The notes under the pieces are model-generated. The model did not search any database and was not told the DNA's origin. It saw only the letters and a list, made by a program, of their open reading frames with translations. 64,000 nt of DNA, taken from positions 1 through 64,000 of the forward strand of contig DASUBV010000388.1 of assembly GCA_035763085.1 (NCBI GenBank), read 5' to 3'. How positions within the stretch are numbered: the first letter of the stretch is position 1; every line of letters begins with the position of its first letter. Below are positions 49,454 through 59,021 of the stretch, one piece after another. Origin of the DNA: DASUBV01 sp035763085 (GTDB lineage Bacteria > Actinomycetota > Actinomycetes > Streptosporangiales > Streptosporangiaceae). Both the position numbers and the translations under genes were made by a program.

Positions 49454-50250
49454 GCCCGGCCACCAGCGCGGGGGCTCTGCCCGGCGATGACCCGCGCGGC
49501 GACCTGCGCGGGTCCGGCATTCCCGGCGTTCCTGTTAGTCCGGGCGTTCCCGTCAGTCCGGGCGTTCCTGCCGGTCCGGACGGCCCGGGTCGGCCGGCGC
49601 CGGACTGGCTGGCCCGGCTGGCCGTCGCCGCCAAGGCGATGGCTGTGCCGGAGGCACTGGTGCCGCCGCCATCCGGCGGCCGCCAGTCGGCGGTCCTGAT
49701 CCTGTTCGGCGAGGACGCCGGGGGCCCGGACCTGCTGCTGGTGCAGCGCAGCCCGTGGCTGCGCCAGCACGCCGGGCAGCCCGCCTTCCCCGGCGGCTCG
49801 ATCGACCCGGCCGACGGCGGGCCGGTGACCGCGGCGCTGCGCGAGGCCGCCGAGGAAGCCCGGGTCGACCCGGCCGCCGTCGACGTGCTGGCCGTGCTGC
49901 CCGAGCTGTTCATCACCCGCAGCAGGTTCTCGGTGACCCCGGTGCTGGGCTGGTGGCGGCGGCCCGGCCCGGTGAGCCCGGGCGACCCGGCCGAGGTCAC
50001 CGCGGTCCGCCGGGTCCCGGTGGCCGAGCTGGCCGACCCGGCTAACCGGCTGATGGTGGTGTATCCCTCGGGACACGCGGGCCCGGCATTCCGGGCTGCC
50101 GGAATGCTCATCTGGGGATTCACCGGCCTCGTCGTCGACCGGCTGCTCGCGCTCGGCGGCTGGGAACTGCCCTGGGACACCAGCAACGTCACCGGCCTGC
50201 CGCCGGTCGCGGTTGCGGCGCCCGGCACCGACGCCGGGCCACGGTCATGA
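49450..50250 (+). CDS. NUDIX hydrolase (CoA pyrophosphatase-like)
   Basis: 266 residues from GTG 49450. After a Gly/Pro/Val-rich N-terminus with a repeated VPVSPG motif, the NUDIX box is GGSIDPADGG followed by ALREAAEEARVD, with the NudL-type upstream context RQHAGQPAFPGGSID. This context is typical of coenzyme A diphosphatases. Translationally coupled to nth; marP follows after 54 bp. Confidence 0.9.
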   Translation: MSPATSAGALPGDDPRGDLRGSGIPGVPVSPGVPVSPGVPAGPDGPGRPAPDWLARLAVAAKAMAVPEALVPPPSGGRQSAVLILFGEDAGGPDLLLVQRSPWLRQHAGQPAFPGGSIDPADGGPVTAALREAAEEARVDPAAVDVLAVLPELFITRSRFSVTPVLGWWRRPGPVSPGDPAEVTAVRRVPVAELADPANRLMVVYPSGHAGPAFRAAGMLIWGFTGLVVDRLLALGGWELPWDTSNVTGLPPVAVAAPGTDAGPRS

Positions 50251-50304
50251 AACGGCCCGGCCGGACCGGCCTATCAGGTTCGCGGTGCGCTATAGGTTGA
50301 GCAC

Positions 50305-51504
50305 GTGCCGGGTGACTTGCTGGACCTGATCCTCATCGTGCTGGCCGCTGCCTTCGCGGTCGCCGGTTACCGGCAGGGCTTCATCATCGGCATCCTGTCC
50401 TTCGCGGGCTTCATCGGCGGCGTGGCCGTCGGCGCCATCGTCGCGCCGCGGATCTCGCAGGCCATGGCGACCAGCCTGCCCTGGCAGGCCTTCATCGCCA
50501 TCCTGGTCGTGTTCAGCGCCGCGGTCGTCGGCATGGTAATCGCCTCGGGGATCGGCGTCGCGGTGCGGTCCCGGCTGCGCGGTCGCCCGGTGACCGTCCT
50601 GGACTCGCTGGGCGGGGCCGCGGTGAACGTCGTCGCCGTGCTGCTGGTTGCCTGGCTCATCGGGTCGTTCGTGGCCTACTCCCCGTTCCCTCAGATCTCC
50701 GGCCAGGTGAATGACTCGGCGGTGCTGAAGGCGGTGGACGGGGTCGTCCCGCGCAGCGCGCTCACCCTGCCGGGCTTCCCGCCGCTGCGGCGGCTGCTGA
50801 CCAGCGGCCCCTACACCCAGGTGTTCAGCGCGCTGGGGGCCGAGAGCGCGCTGGCGATCCCGGCTCCCGACCGGGCGGTGCTGAACTCGACCGGGCTGGC
50901 CAAGTCCCGCAACAGCATCGTGAAGATCATGGGAGTGGCGCCGAGCTGCTCGAAGCGGATCGAGGGCACGGGCTTCGTCGTCTCGCCGCACCACGTGCTC
51001 ACCAACGCCCACGTCGTGGCCGGCGTGACCGACGGGCCGAATGTCTACACCCGGCGCGGCAAGCAGTTCCGCGCCACGGTGGTGCTGTATGACCCGCAGC
51101 GCGACGTCGCGGTGCTCAACGTGCCCGGCCTGGCAGCGCACCCGCTGACGTTCGCCGGGCCGGCCCCGTTCGGGGCCAGTGCCATCGTGGCCGGCTACCC
51201 GCTGAACCGGCCATTCACGGTGGGCGCGGCCCGGCTGGATTCCGCCGAGTCGGCCATCGGCCCGAACATCTACCAGAACGCCCAGGTACGCCGGCAGATC
51301 TACCCGATCAGGGCGCTGGTCCGGCCCGGTAACTCCGGCGGGCCGCTGCTGGCCCCGGACGGCTCGGTGTACGGGGTGGTGTTCGCCGCCGCGGTGTCGC
51401 TGAAGAACACCGGGTACGCCCTGACGGCGTCCGAGGTGTCCAGCGACGTGGCGCGGGGCGAGCGGGCCACCTCGCCGGTGTCGACCCAGGCCTGCCAGAG
51501 CTAG
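50305..51504 (+). CDS. marP: MarP-type membrane serine protease
   Basis: 399 residues from GTG 50305. The N-terminal four transmembrane helices are CvpA-like (LLDLILIVLAAAFAVAGYRQ and on), and the periplasmic domain is chymotrypsin-like with His in LTNAHVVAG, Asp in PQRDVAVLNV and Ser in RPGNSGGPLL. Two Cys (APSCSKRIEG and TQACQS) may form the redox-controlled disulfide known from Mycobacterium MarP, which protects cells against acid. The position after nth and a NUDIX gene supports orthology. Confidence 0.93.
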   Translation: MPGDLLDLILIVLAAAFAVAGYRQGFIIGILSFAGFIGGVAVGAIVAPRISQAMATSLPWQAFIAILVVFSAAVVGMVIASGIGVAVRSRLRGRPVTVLDSLGGAAVNVVAVLLVAWLIGSFVAYSPFPQISGQVNDSAVLKAVDGVVPRSALTLPGFPPLRRLLTSGPYTQVFSALGAESALAIPAPDRAVLNSTGLAKSRNSIVKIMGVAPSCSKRIEGTGFVVSPHHVLTNAHVVAGVTDGPNVYTRRGKQFRATVVLYDPQRDVAVLNVPGLAAHPLTFAGPAPFGASAIVAGYPLNRPFTVGAARLDSAESAIGPNIYQNAQVRRQIYPIRALVRPGNSGGPLLAPDGSVYGVVFAAAVSLKNTGYALTASEVSSDVARGERATSPVSTQACQS

Positions 51505-51582
51505 ACCGCGTCATCGGGTCAGCCGGTGCTGCCGGTCATGCGGCAGGCTCGGTGCCTGATGGCCGCCGACGGCTGAGCACTC

Positions 51583-52260
51583 TCAGCGGCCGCGCGGATC
51601 CGGCGTTGTCGGCGGACCCGGCGTCCCCGGCGGATCCGGCGCACTCGGAGTGGCCGGGGTGGCGCGCAGGCGCGGGGCCAGGTCGCTGCCGGTCAGCAGC
51701 GCCAGACCGTCCCGGTCGATCCGGTCCGCCAGCGCGGTCGCCGCCGCCGCCAGCCCGCCAGTGTCGATGTCGTGCGGCCGGGCGGGTGCATAGCCGCCGA
51801 CCCGCGCCGCCCCGCGGCGCAGCAGGGCCGCCGCCCCGGCCGGGTTGCCGCGCCGGGCGTGGGTCAGGCCGACGGCCAGCTGCGCCAGGCCCTGCCACAG
51901 GTCGCGCTCGACGGGCGGCGCTGCCTTCCAGGCCGCCTCCAGCACCTCATGGGCGTGAAACGGGCGCCCGGTGTCGAGCAGTTCCTGGGCCGCGGCCAGC
52001 GCCTCGCCGGGCGGCAGCACCACGCCCTCGGGCATGGTGGGCTCGCCGGCGCTGCCGCGGTCCAGGGGCCGGCCGAGTCCGTCGCGCGGCCGGGCGTTCC
52101 TGGCCCGTCCCGCGGCGTCCCGGTCCCGGCCAGGCCGGGGTATGCCGGGCTGGGGCGCGCTCGGCTGGGTCATGCCGGGCTGGGGTGTATCTGGCTCGGG
52201 CGTGCCGGGCTGGGGCGCGCCGGGCCGCCGGGCGCCGCCTGGCCGGTCCGCGGCGGCCAC
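51583..52260 (-). CDS. DUF309 family protein
   Basis: 225 residues from GTG 52260, which follows the hydrolase stop at 52263 by 2 bases. The DUF309 helical core is FHAHEVLEAAWKAAPPVERD and LWQGLAQLAVGLTHARRGN. The first about 75 residues are Pro/Gln/Gly/Thr-rich with a repeated (A/T)PQPG motif. Function of the family is unknown. Co-transcribed with the EphE-like hydrolase and the holin-X gene upstream. Confidence 0.83.
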   Translation of the reverse strand: MAAADRPGGARRPGAPQPGTPEPDTPQPGMTQPSAPQPGIPRPGRDRDAAGRARNARPRDGLGRPLDRGSAGEPTMPEGVVLPPGEALAAAQELLDTGRPFHAHEVLEAAWKAAPPVERDLWQGLAQLAVGLTHARRGNPAGAAALLRRGAARVGGYAPARPHDIDTGGLAAAATALADRIDRDGLALLTGSDLAPRLRATPATPSAPDPPGTPGPPTTPDPRGR

Positions 52261-52262
52261 GG

Positions 52263-53186
52263 CTAGCGCTCCGGCTCGGGGTCCGCCAGCCAGGACAGCA
52301 GCTCGGCGTTGAAGCGCTCGGGCCGCTCCTCGTGCGGGAAGTGCCCGGCCCCGTCCACCAGGCGCCACCGGTAGGGAGCGTCAACGTAGCGGCCCGAGCC
52401 GCGGGCCGCGCTCGGCAGGACGCAGCCGTCCAGCGCCCCGTGCAGGTGCAGCGTCGGAGCCTGAATCGCCCGCCGCATGACCCGGGCGTAACGCAGGCCA
52501 TCGGGCCGCAGCCGGGAGCGCAGGAACCACCGGTGATACTCGAGCGCAGAGTGCGCTACCGACGGGACACTCATGGCCTCGCGGTACCGGCGCTCGGTCG
52601 CCGGGTCGGGCCAGCCCGGCCCGGACCAGGCGGCCAGCATGCGCCCGACCCGCTGCGCGCCGTCCCGCAGCAGCTGCCGCTCGGGGAGCATGGGGAGCTG
52701 GAATCCCAGCGCGTAACCGCTGCTGCGGCCCTGGCCGAGCGGGTCAGCCAGCACCGCGCCGCGCAGCCGCAGCGGGTGCGGGACCGAGACGACGGCCAGC
52801 CGGCGCACGACCTTGGGGAAGTAGGCGGCCGTCGTCCAGGCGATCAGTCCGCCCCAGTCGTGCCCGACGATCACCGCGTTGGCCTCGCCCAGGGAGCGGA
52901 TCAGCCCGGCGGCATCCGAGGCGGCCGTCACCAGGTCGTAGCCGCGCGGTGGCTTGTCGCTGCCGCCATAGCCGCGCAGGTCCGCGGCGGCGACCCGGAA
53001 GCCAGCCTCGCTGAGGGAGGTCAGCTGGGTCCGCCAGGTCCACCAGAACTCGGGGAATCCGTGCAGGAGCAGGATCAGTGGCCCGTCGCCGGCCTCCGCG
53101 ATGTGAAACCGGGTGCCGTTGGCGCTGACCGACCGGTGTGACCAGGGCCCGTCGAGGTAGATCGACGCATCGCCGCGCGCTGGCAT
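52263..53186 (-). CDS. Epoxide hydrolase-type alpha/beta hydrolase (EphE-like)
   Basis: 307 residues. Oxyanion motif LLLHGFPEFWWTWR, nucleophile Asp in IVGHDWGGLIAW, later Asp/Glu region and His in GAGHFPHEERPERF. An Asp nucleophile with Tyr-bearing lid (EYHRWF) is the epoxide-hydrolase pattern. Mycobacterial ephE occupies the same neighbourhood beside marP. The gene follows the holin-X gene by 4 bp and is followed by DUF309. Confidence 0.9.
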   Translation of the reverse strand: MPARGDASIYLDGPWSHRSVSANGTRFHIAEAGDGPLILLLHGFPEFWWTWRTQLTSLSEAGFRVAAADLRGYGGSDKPPRGYDLVTAASDAAGLIRSLGEANAVIVGHDWGGLIAWTTAAYFPKVVRRLAVVSVPHPLRLRGAVLADPLGQGRSSGYALGFQLPMLPERQLLRDGAQRVGRMLAAWSGPGWPDPATERRYREAMSVPSVAHSALEYHRWFLRSRLRPDGLRYARVMRRAIQAPTLHLHGALDGCVLPSAARGSGRYVDAPYRWRLVDGAGHFPHEERPERFNAELLSWLADPEPER

Positions 53187-53190
53187 CGGC

Positions 53191-53637
53191 TTACCTGGCT
53201 TGGGCGGGCGGCGGGGTCCCGGCCCCGTCGCCGCGGCGCAGGACCGCCAGGTCGTCCTGGACGGTCCGGCGGGTCTTGGGCAGGCCGCCGAGCCGCTTCA
53301 TCATGAGCACGCCGATGCCGACGGCCAGCCCGGCTACCAGGACGCATGCGCCGGCGGTAATCAGGAAGGCCGCCCAGGACCAGATGCCCAGCGTGATCAG
53401 GCCGTAGGCCAGCGCGAAGCACAGCAGCATGAGCACCAGGCAGCCCACGAACGCCGCGACGCCCAGCAGCGCGCCACCGACCCCCAGCCGCCTGACGTCG
53501 GCCTTGAGCTCCACCTTGGCCAGGTCGACCTCGTACCGGACCAGCGCCGTCAGATCCTTGACGGCCAGGGATACCAGGCTGCCCACGGACGCCTCCGGTG
53601 TGCTGCCCGCCGGGTACCGCCCTGCCGGTTCAGCCAT
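53191..53637 (-). CDS. Actinobacterial holin-X-type membrane protein
   Basis: 148 residues from ATG 53637, with GGGGAGAG 6-13 bases upstream. A helical segment (VKDLTALVRYEVDLAKVELK) precedes two closely spaced transmembrane helices, the pattern of the phage holin/holin-X superfamily found in actinobacterial chromosomes. The name reflects sequence family, not proven lysis function. It heads the operon holin-X - EphE-like - DUF309. Confidence 0.82.
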   Translation of the reverse strand: MAEPAGRYPAGSTPEASVGSLVSLAVKDLTALVRYEVDLAKVELKADVRRLGVGGALLGVAAFVGCLVLMLLCFALAYGLITLGIWSWAAFLITAGACVLVAGLAVGIGVLMMKRLGGLPKTRRTVQDDLAVLRRGDGAGTPPPAQAR

Positions 53638-55329
53638 CGGTGCTCTCCCCTCTCCGCTCCTGCCCTTATCCGCTCCTGTCACGTCAGAGTCTTGCTCATA
53701 CCCGCTCAGGGCATTCGCACGGCGTGCCGGTAAAGGCGAAAAAGGCGGCGGAGAAGATGGCCGTCAGTGGCGGAGGGACAGCGGCGGCGGGGCCGGCGGG
53801 ATGCGGATCGGGGCAGGAGAACGATGGCGTGGCGTCCGGATCCGGGGATGACGGCAGCCGCCCGTGCGCGATCGCGGATATCCGAGAACATCAGGACCCC
53901 GGCGCGCGGCGGGCCGGGAGCGAACGCGGAAACGGCGCCCCGGTTGCGGGGCGCCGTCGCCTGCCACGTCACACCGGGTTACCAAGCGTGCACCTCTTCA
54001 TTGCCGGACAGCTGACTCCCGCGGGGGCATCTTCCTGGTACCCCGCCACACGGGCTCAGCTGCCTCGGCACGCCTCCCGCGGCTGGTCGCGCGTGGGTGC
54101 CCGGCTGCCGTGCCCGGACGTTGCCGTCCGTGAGACATTTCTACGACGGATCCCCGGCGTTGGAAAGTCCTTCGCGGCATCGATAAGCGATCTCGATCGA
54201 ATGCCGCCATCACATGCGCTGAGCTGCGAGTTTATTTCGGTCGAAGGCGACTGTGCCGGAAGGCTCGCGGCCTGCGGGCGGCACCGGCCCGCGACTGCAA
54301 CGCTGCAACGCGGGCCGTCCGGGACGGGCGCTGAGGGCGGTGGCCCGGCAGGCCCGTCCCGGCGCCCGGGGTGAGTGGCTGGCGCGGCACCGCCGGCGCA
54401 GGCCGCCTCCCCGGGCCGTGGTTACAGAAAGTCGCATCACCGGGAATGCGGATGCCGGAGCATCGTGAGTTCCCGTATCCGATCGCCGGCTTCGCTCACG
54501 GCGTAAAGCTCCATAAATGCGTATAACCCCCCGCCCTGGCCCGCAGTCCGGACGACGGATCTGCCGGGCCGGGAGGTGCCGGAAATGACGGGTTTCCGGT
54601 CAGCTCTGTCCGGTTGCTTTATCGGCAGTGACCAGTAGTGATGCGCTCATGCGGCATCCGGATACCGGTGTGACAGGTTCCGGCCGGCAGCTCGCCGGGA
54701 TCGCCTGGCCGCTATGCCGGATTTATCCAGCCGGCCTGTCCGGCCCGGTGACCAGTCGGTTCACGAGCCATGCCGCGATGACGTCTAGACATTCCGTGCA
54801 TGTTGCACGTGCAGAAAAGTGAGTTGCGCCATGTCCGCAAGGATTGCCTGGCCAGCGGGGCCGGTCCATGCTGAGATAGCGAAGTTGCGAATCACAAGGC
54901 GGAGATCACGCGACGATTGCCTTATCAGCAAAGAAAAGATGCGGTAGTTGTCGTTGGTCTCTCGACGGATGTGCCAGCGATCCGGCAGCATAGGGGAAGG
55001 CAACCGAGCCGAATCCGGTTCAAGCTGACCCGCTGGTAACTTGGCTCGGTCCCGCGTAGGCTTTCATGGGTAACGGTGCCGGCTCTGCCCCCCCGGAGCC
55101 GGACCGTACGGCGACCCCCGCTCTCCCCCCCGGCGGGGGTCGCCCCATTTCCGGGCCCGGGCGGGCCGCGAACGATTGCGGTCCGCCCAGCCCGGGAACT
55201 GGATCCCCGGGGCCCAGGGACCCCGGCGAGCCGGCCCGGCCGGCAAGCCGCTGACGGGCACGTCCACCCCGCCGCGGACACCACTGGCCCGGACCTGCCG
55301 GGGCGCCGGCCGCGCCGGGCAGCGGTGCC
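53638..55329. other. 1.7-kb stretch without a convincing gene
   Basis: Open frames exist on both strands but none shows a family motif or codon use convincingly like neighbouring genes. The segment around 54780-55000 is distinctly less GC-rich. A minus-strand frame there (72 codons, 54785-55003, with DRWHIRRETNDNYRIFSLLI) is not recognised. The stretch also has a hairpin at 53932-53957. It may contain a structured RNA or old insertion debris. The only sure elements are the upstream regions of the holin-X and helicase operons at its ends. Confidence 0.5.
53932..53957 (-). terminator. Perfect 10-bp hairpin, possible minus-strand terminator
   Basis: ACGGCGCCCC and GGGGCGCCGT enclose a 6-base loop. 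On the minus strand it is followed by TTTCC; on the plus strand by CGCC. A terminator acting on a leftward transcript is the simplest reading, which would imply a transcript starting somewhere to the right (54000-54400). Confidence 0.45.
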
Positions 55330-57768
55330 TCAGCGATCGCCGCGAGTGCCGCGAGCACCGCGCAGCAGGCAGTCCAGCAGTGCCACAGCTCCGTCCTTGG
55401 CCAGCGGGTGGTTGCCGTTGCCGCACTTGGGTGACTGAACGCAGGACGGGCAGCCGGCGGAGCACTCGCAGCTCTCGATGGCCCGCGCCGTGGCCTCCAG
55501 CCACTCGCGCGCGACGGCGAACCCGCGCTCGGCGAAGCCAGCCCCGCCGTCGTGGCCGTCGTAGACAAAGACAGTCAGCAATCCGGTCGCCGGATGCGGG
55601 TCGGCCGATACCCCGCCCACATCCCACCGGTCGCAGGACGCGACGAGCGGGAGCAGCCCGATCGAGGCATGCTCGGCCGCATGCGCCGCCCCGGCCAGGT
55701 CGATGCCCTGGCGAGCCAGCCTGGCTCGCTGGGCGGGCGAGATGGTCCACCACACCGCACGGGTCCGCAGGGTCCGGGCGGGCAGGTCCAGCGGCTCCTC
55801 GCCCGCGGGCCGGCCATTGTCGAGGCTGCGCCGGACGAAGGAGGTCACCTGGCGGGTCACCAGCACATCGCCGAAGTGAACCCTGGCCCGACCCCACGCC
55901 TGGCTGGTCAGCTCGGCCGCGATCTCGATGCCGGTCCGCTCGCGCGCCGACGTCGTGTAGCCGGGATCACCGGGCTGGGCTATCGCCACGCCCTCGGCCA
56001 GGTCGAGCTTGCTGATCAGGTACATCTCTCCCTGATGCGGGTAAACGGCGCCGGCGTGCGCCATCACGTGGGCCGACGGCTCGTCGACGGTGCCGATCAG
56101 CCGCCCGGTGGCCTCCTCGACGATCCGCACCGGGGGCGCGCCGGAGCCGCGCAGCCCGGTGCGCCCGGCGATCCCGCGGCGGGTGCAGTACCAGCGGCCC
56201 TCCCGCTGCCGCAGCAGGCCGTCGTCGCTCAGCCGGGCCGCCACCGGTCCCGCGGCCAGCCCGAAGTCGCGCAGGTCATCCTCGGTAAGCGGGAGCTCGG
56301 CCGCGGCCGCGCACAGGTGCGGGGCCAGCACGTACGGGTTGGCCGGGTCCAGCACGGTCGCCTCGACCGGCGTGCCGAGCAGCGCGTCGGGATGATGCAC
56401 CAGGTAGGTGTCGAGCGGATCGTCGCGCGCGATCAGCACCGCCACCGCACCGCGCCCGGCGCGCCCGGCCCGGCCCGCCTGCTGCCAGAGCGCGGCGCGG
56501 GTGCCGGGCCACCCCGCGATCAGCACGGCGTCCAGCCCGGCGATGTTCACCCCGAGCTCCAGCGCGGTGGTGGTGGCCAGCGCGGTGATCGCCCCGGTGC
56601 GCAGCGCCTCTTCCAGCGCCCGCCGGTCGGCTGCGAGGTAGCCGGAGCGGTAGGCCGCCACCCGGCCGGCCAGCTCGGCGGCCCCGGCCTCCAGCACCTG
56701 GCGCCGGGCGGCGAGGGCGACCGACTCCGCGCCGCGCCGCGACCGCACGAAGGCCAGGGTCGGCACCCCGTCTATCACGAGGTCGGCCAGCAGCCCGGCG
56801 GCCTCAGCCGTCGCGCTGCGCCGGACCGGGGCCCCGGCCTCGCCCCGGTAGCGGGTCATCGGCGGCTCCCACAGCGCCAGCGTCAGGGCCCCGCGGGGCG
56901 CGCTGTCGGCGGTGACGGCCGCCGCGGGCAGCCCGGTCAGCAGCTCTGCGCACCGGGCCGGCTCGCTGATGGTCGCCGAGGCCAGGATGAACACGGCCTT
57001 CCGGCCCGACCGGGCGGCCGTGACCCGGCGCAGCCGCCGCAGCACGTGCGCGATGTGCGAGCCGAACACGCCGCGGTAGGTATGGCACTCATCTACCACC
57101 ACGTACCGCAGCCGGCGGTAGAAGCCGTCCCAGTGCGCGTGCCGGGGCAGCAGTGTGTGATGCAGCATGTCCGGGGTGGTCAGCAGGTAATTAGCGTGCG
57201 ACCGCGCCCAGGCCCGCTCGCTGGCGGGCGTGTCCCCGTCCACCACCGCCGCCCGCACGCCGCGCAGGCCGAGGCTGGTCACCAGCCGCAGCTGGTCGGC
57301 GGCCAGCGCCCTGGTCGGCGCGATATACAGCGCGGTGGCGCCGCTGAGCACCGCCGTGAGCGCCGGGACCAGGTAGCCCAGCGACTTGCCCGAGGCAGTG
57401 CCGGTGGAGATGATCACGCTGCGGCCGGACCTGGCCAGCCGGGCCGCCCGGGCCTGATGGACCCACGGCCGCCCGGCCCCGGCCTGAGCCAGGGCCAGCT
57501 TCAGTTCCGCCGGAACCCAGTCAGGCCACTCGGCGTGCCGGCCGCGCCGGGCCGGGATCTGCTGCACGTGAGTCAGCCGGCCAGCCTGCGCGCCACGCCG
57601 CAGGATGCGCCCGGCGGCCTGGCCGGGCCGCGCAGTGTCAGACTGTGCAGTGCCAGACTTGATGCTGCCCGGCCGCCCGGTGGCGTCCGGGGTGCCGGAA
57701 GCGTCGGTGAGCACGGTGGTGCCGGCCTGCACGGTGTCACCCGCCACCGGTAGCTTGACTGTAGGCAT
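55330..57768 (-). CDS. DEAD/DEAH-box helicase with DUF1998 domain (YprA/Hrq1-like)
   Basis: 812 residues. SF2 motifs: STGTASGKSLGYLVPAL (Walker A variant), IAPTRALAADQ (Ia), TTPDMLH (Ib), VVVDECHTYRGVFGSH (II, DECH), ILASATISEP (III), ATTALELGVNIAGLDAVLIA (V) and QQAGRAGRAGRG (VI). The C-terminal DUF1998 region has the Cys cluster CECSAGCPSCVQSPKC, possibly zinc-binding. Related proteins act in DNA repair. Divergent from the bldG-like gene, as in Streptomyces. Confidence 0.93.
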   Translation of the reverse strand: MPTVKLPVAGDTVQAGTTVLTDASGTPDATGRPGSIKSGTAQSDTARPGQAAGRILRRGAQAGRLTHVQQIPARRGRHAEWPDWVPAELKLALAQAGAGRPWVHQARAARLARSGRSVIISTGTASGKSLGYLVPALTAVLSGATALYIAPTRALAADQLRLVTSLGLRGVRAAVVDGDTPASERAWARSHANYLLTTPDMLHHTLLPRHAHWDGFYRRLRYVVVDECHTYRGVFGSHIAHVLRRLRRVTAARSGRKAVFILASATISEPARCAELLTGLPAAAVTADSAPRGALTLALWEPPMTRYRGEAGAPVRRSATAEAAGLLADLVIDGVPTLAFVRSRRGAESVALAARRQVLEAGAAELAGRVAAYRSGYLAADRRALEEALRTGAITALATTTALELGVNIAGLDAVLIAGWPGTRAALWQQAGRAGRAGRGAVAVLIARDDPLDTYLVHHPDALLGTPVEATVLDPANPYVLAPHLCAAAAELPLTEDDLRDFGLAAGPVAARLSDDGLLRQREGRWYCTRRGIAGRTGLRGSGAPPVRIVEEATGRLIGTVDEPSAHVMAHAGAVYPHQGEMYLISKLDLAEGVAIAQPGDPGYTTSARERTGIEIAAELTSQAWGRARVHFGDVLVTRQVTSFVRRSLDNGRPAGEEPLDLPARTLRTRAVWWTISPAQRARLARQGIDLAGAAHAAEHASIGLLPLVASCDRWDVGGVSADPHPATGLLTVFVYDGHDGGAGFAERGFAVAREWLEATARAIESCECSAGCPSCVQSPKCGNGNHPLAKDGAVALLDCLLRGARGTRGDR

Positions 57769-57930
57769 CGGGTTTCAGTCTGTCATCACGAGGCAAGGTG
57801 CCTCTAACTGCGATCTGGTATAGACATGACCTCAGAGCGTGGTTGAATGCGCGACGGAGCAAGCTGCCGGGACCGCTGACGGGCCGGCTTGCCCCCTCAC
57901 ACGAGAGCCTGACATGGCGCTGGAGGATTT

Positions 57931-58281
57931 GTGGATCTGAAGCTAGATCACCACACCAAGGACGGGATCGAGATCGTCGATGTGGAAGGCGAGATCGACG
58001 TCTACACCGCGCCCCGCCTGCGTGAGCTGCTGATCGACCTGGTGAACAACGGCTTCTACCAGCTGGTCGTCAACATGGAGAAGGTCGAGTTCCTCGACTC
58101 CACCGGCCTGGGCGTCCTGGTCGGCGGCCTGAAGCGGGTCCGGGCGCACGACGGGTCCCTGGACCTGGTCTGCACGCAGGAGCGGATCCTGAAGATCTTC
58201 CGGATCACCGGCCTGACCAAGGTCTTCGGGATTCACGAGAGCGTCGACGAGGCGATCGCGGCACGGAAGTCCGAGAAGTAA
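57931..58281 (+). CDS. bldG: BldG-like anti-sigma factor antagonist (STAS domain)
   Basis: 116 residues from GTG 57931, with GGAGG 5-9 bases upstream. STAS fold: DGIEIVDVEGEIDVYTAPRL, then LDSTGLGVLVGGLKRV with the conserved phosphorylatable Ser in DSTG, then RILKIFRITGLTKVFGI. It binds and removes anti-sigma factors when unphosphorylated. The order helicase-bldG-anti-sigma-hppA matches Streptomyces coelicolor, where BldG controls differentiation and stress. Confidence 0.93.
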   Translation: MDLKLDHHTKDGIEIVDVEGEIDVYTAPRLRELLIDLVNNGFYQLVVNMEKVEFLDSTGLGVLVGGLKRVRAHDGSLDLVCTQERILKIFRITGLTKVFGIHESVDEAIAARKSEK

Positions 58282-58301
58282 GCGAGGCAGAAGTCCCCGA
58301 G

Positions 58302-58709
58302 ATGGCCACGGTCGAGCTCAGCTTTACGCCGCTGCCCGCGCATGTCCGGACCGCCCGCCTGGTGGCCGCCGCCGTCGCGCGGCGCAGTGGCGTTGATGAG
58401 TCACTGCTGGATGAGGTCCGGCTGGCCGTGGGAGAGGCGTGCTCTCGTGCGGTAGAAGAGCACCGGTTGCACTGCCCGACAGAGCCAGTCCGGCTGGCGC
58501 TGACGGAGATGGGCGGTCGCTTCGAGGTCGAGGTGACCGACACCGTCCTGCAGGATAGCGGTGCCGGCGGGGCCGGCACCGCTCCGGCGTTCCCGCCGGG
58601 ATTCGGCATCGCGGTCATCGCCGGACTGGCCGATGATGTGCAGATCAGCGAGACCTCGGACGGCACCAGCATCCGGATGAGCTGGCCGTCGGCGGTGCCG
58701 GCTCGATAG
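58302..58709 (+). CDS. Anti-sigma factor, HATPase (RsbW/ApgA-like)
   Basis: 135 residues. The GHKL fold shows an N-box LLDEVRLAVGEACSRAVEEH and a C-terminal G-box-like region FPPGFGIAVIAGLADDVQIS. It should bind a sigma factor and phosphorylate the STAS protein. The N-box Asn is replaced (GEACSRAV instead of GEACTNAI), so kinase activity may be weakened. It starts 20 bp after the bldG-like stop. Confidence 0.88.
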   Translation: MATVELSFTPLPAHVRTARLVAAAVARRSGVDESLLDEVRLAVGEACSRAVEEHRLHCPTEPVRLALTEMGGRFEVEVTDTVLQDSGAGGAGTAPAFPPGFGIAVIAGLADDVQISETSDGTSIRMSWPSAVPAR

Positions 58710-58864
58710 CGGCCGGGCCGGGTGCGGCCCGCGGCGGGCACCGGCCTGATCCGGGCGGATGACGGAAGCAATGACAGCGGCTCCGGCGCTCAGGTGGCCA
58801 GTGGGGCACGGGCAGGCTCCAGGGTCACAAATGCGCAGCGATCCGGGCCATAAGCCGGACCCGG

Positions 58865-58895
58865 TTTACTATTCGCGTGCCTCCATGCGTAGACT
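58865..58895 (+). promoter_or_regulatory. Candidate hppA promoter in a 312-bp spacer
   Basis: TTTACT (58865-58870) and TAGACT (58890-58895) are separated by 19 bases, a little long for an ideal promoter. They lie about 127 bases before the hppA start. The remaining spacer (58710-59021) shows nothing else except the hppA ribosome site AAGGAGG at 59010. Confidence 0.35.
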
Positions 58896-59021
58896 CCCGG
58901 CACCGATCCGTGGCGCCAACCTCGCCAGCTTGCTCGCCAAACGGGCCACGCCGGGACGCCTCGAGACTGCCACCTGGGCAGTGGCTCGGGCGAGGCTTGT
59001 TTCCCCTGTCAAGGAGGACAG

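Noticed and set aside
53900..54250. Possible c-di-AMP (ydaO-type) or cobalamin riboswitch
   Set aside because: A few short pieces look similar (for example GACAGCTGAC) but the conserved core segments in the right order are missing on both strands, and no typical target gene follows.
55552..57753. 733-codon plus-strand frame antisense to the helicase
   Set aside because: No domain signatures; the minus-strand helicase is unambiguous.
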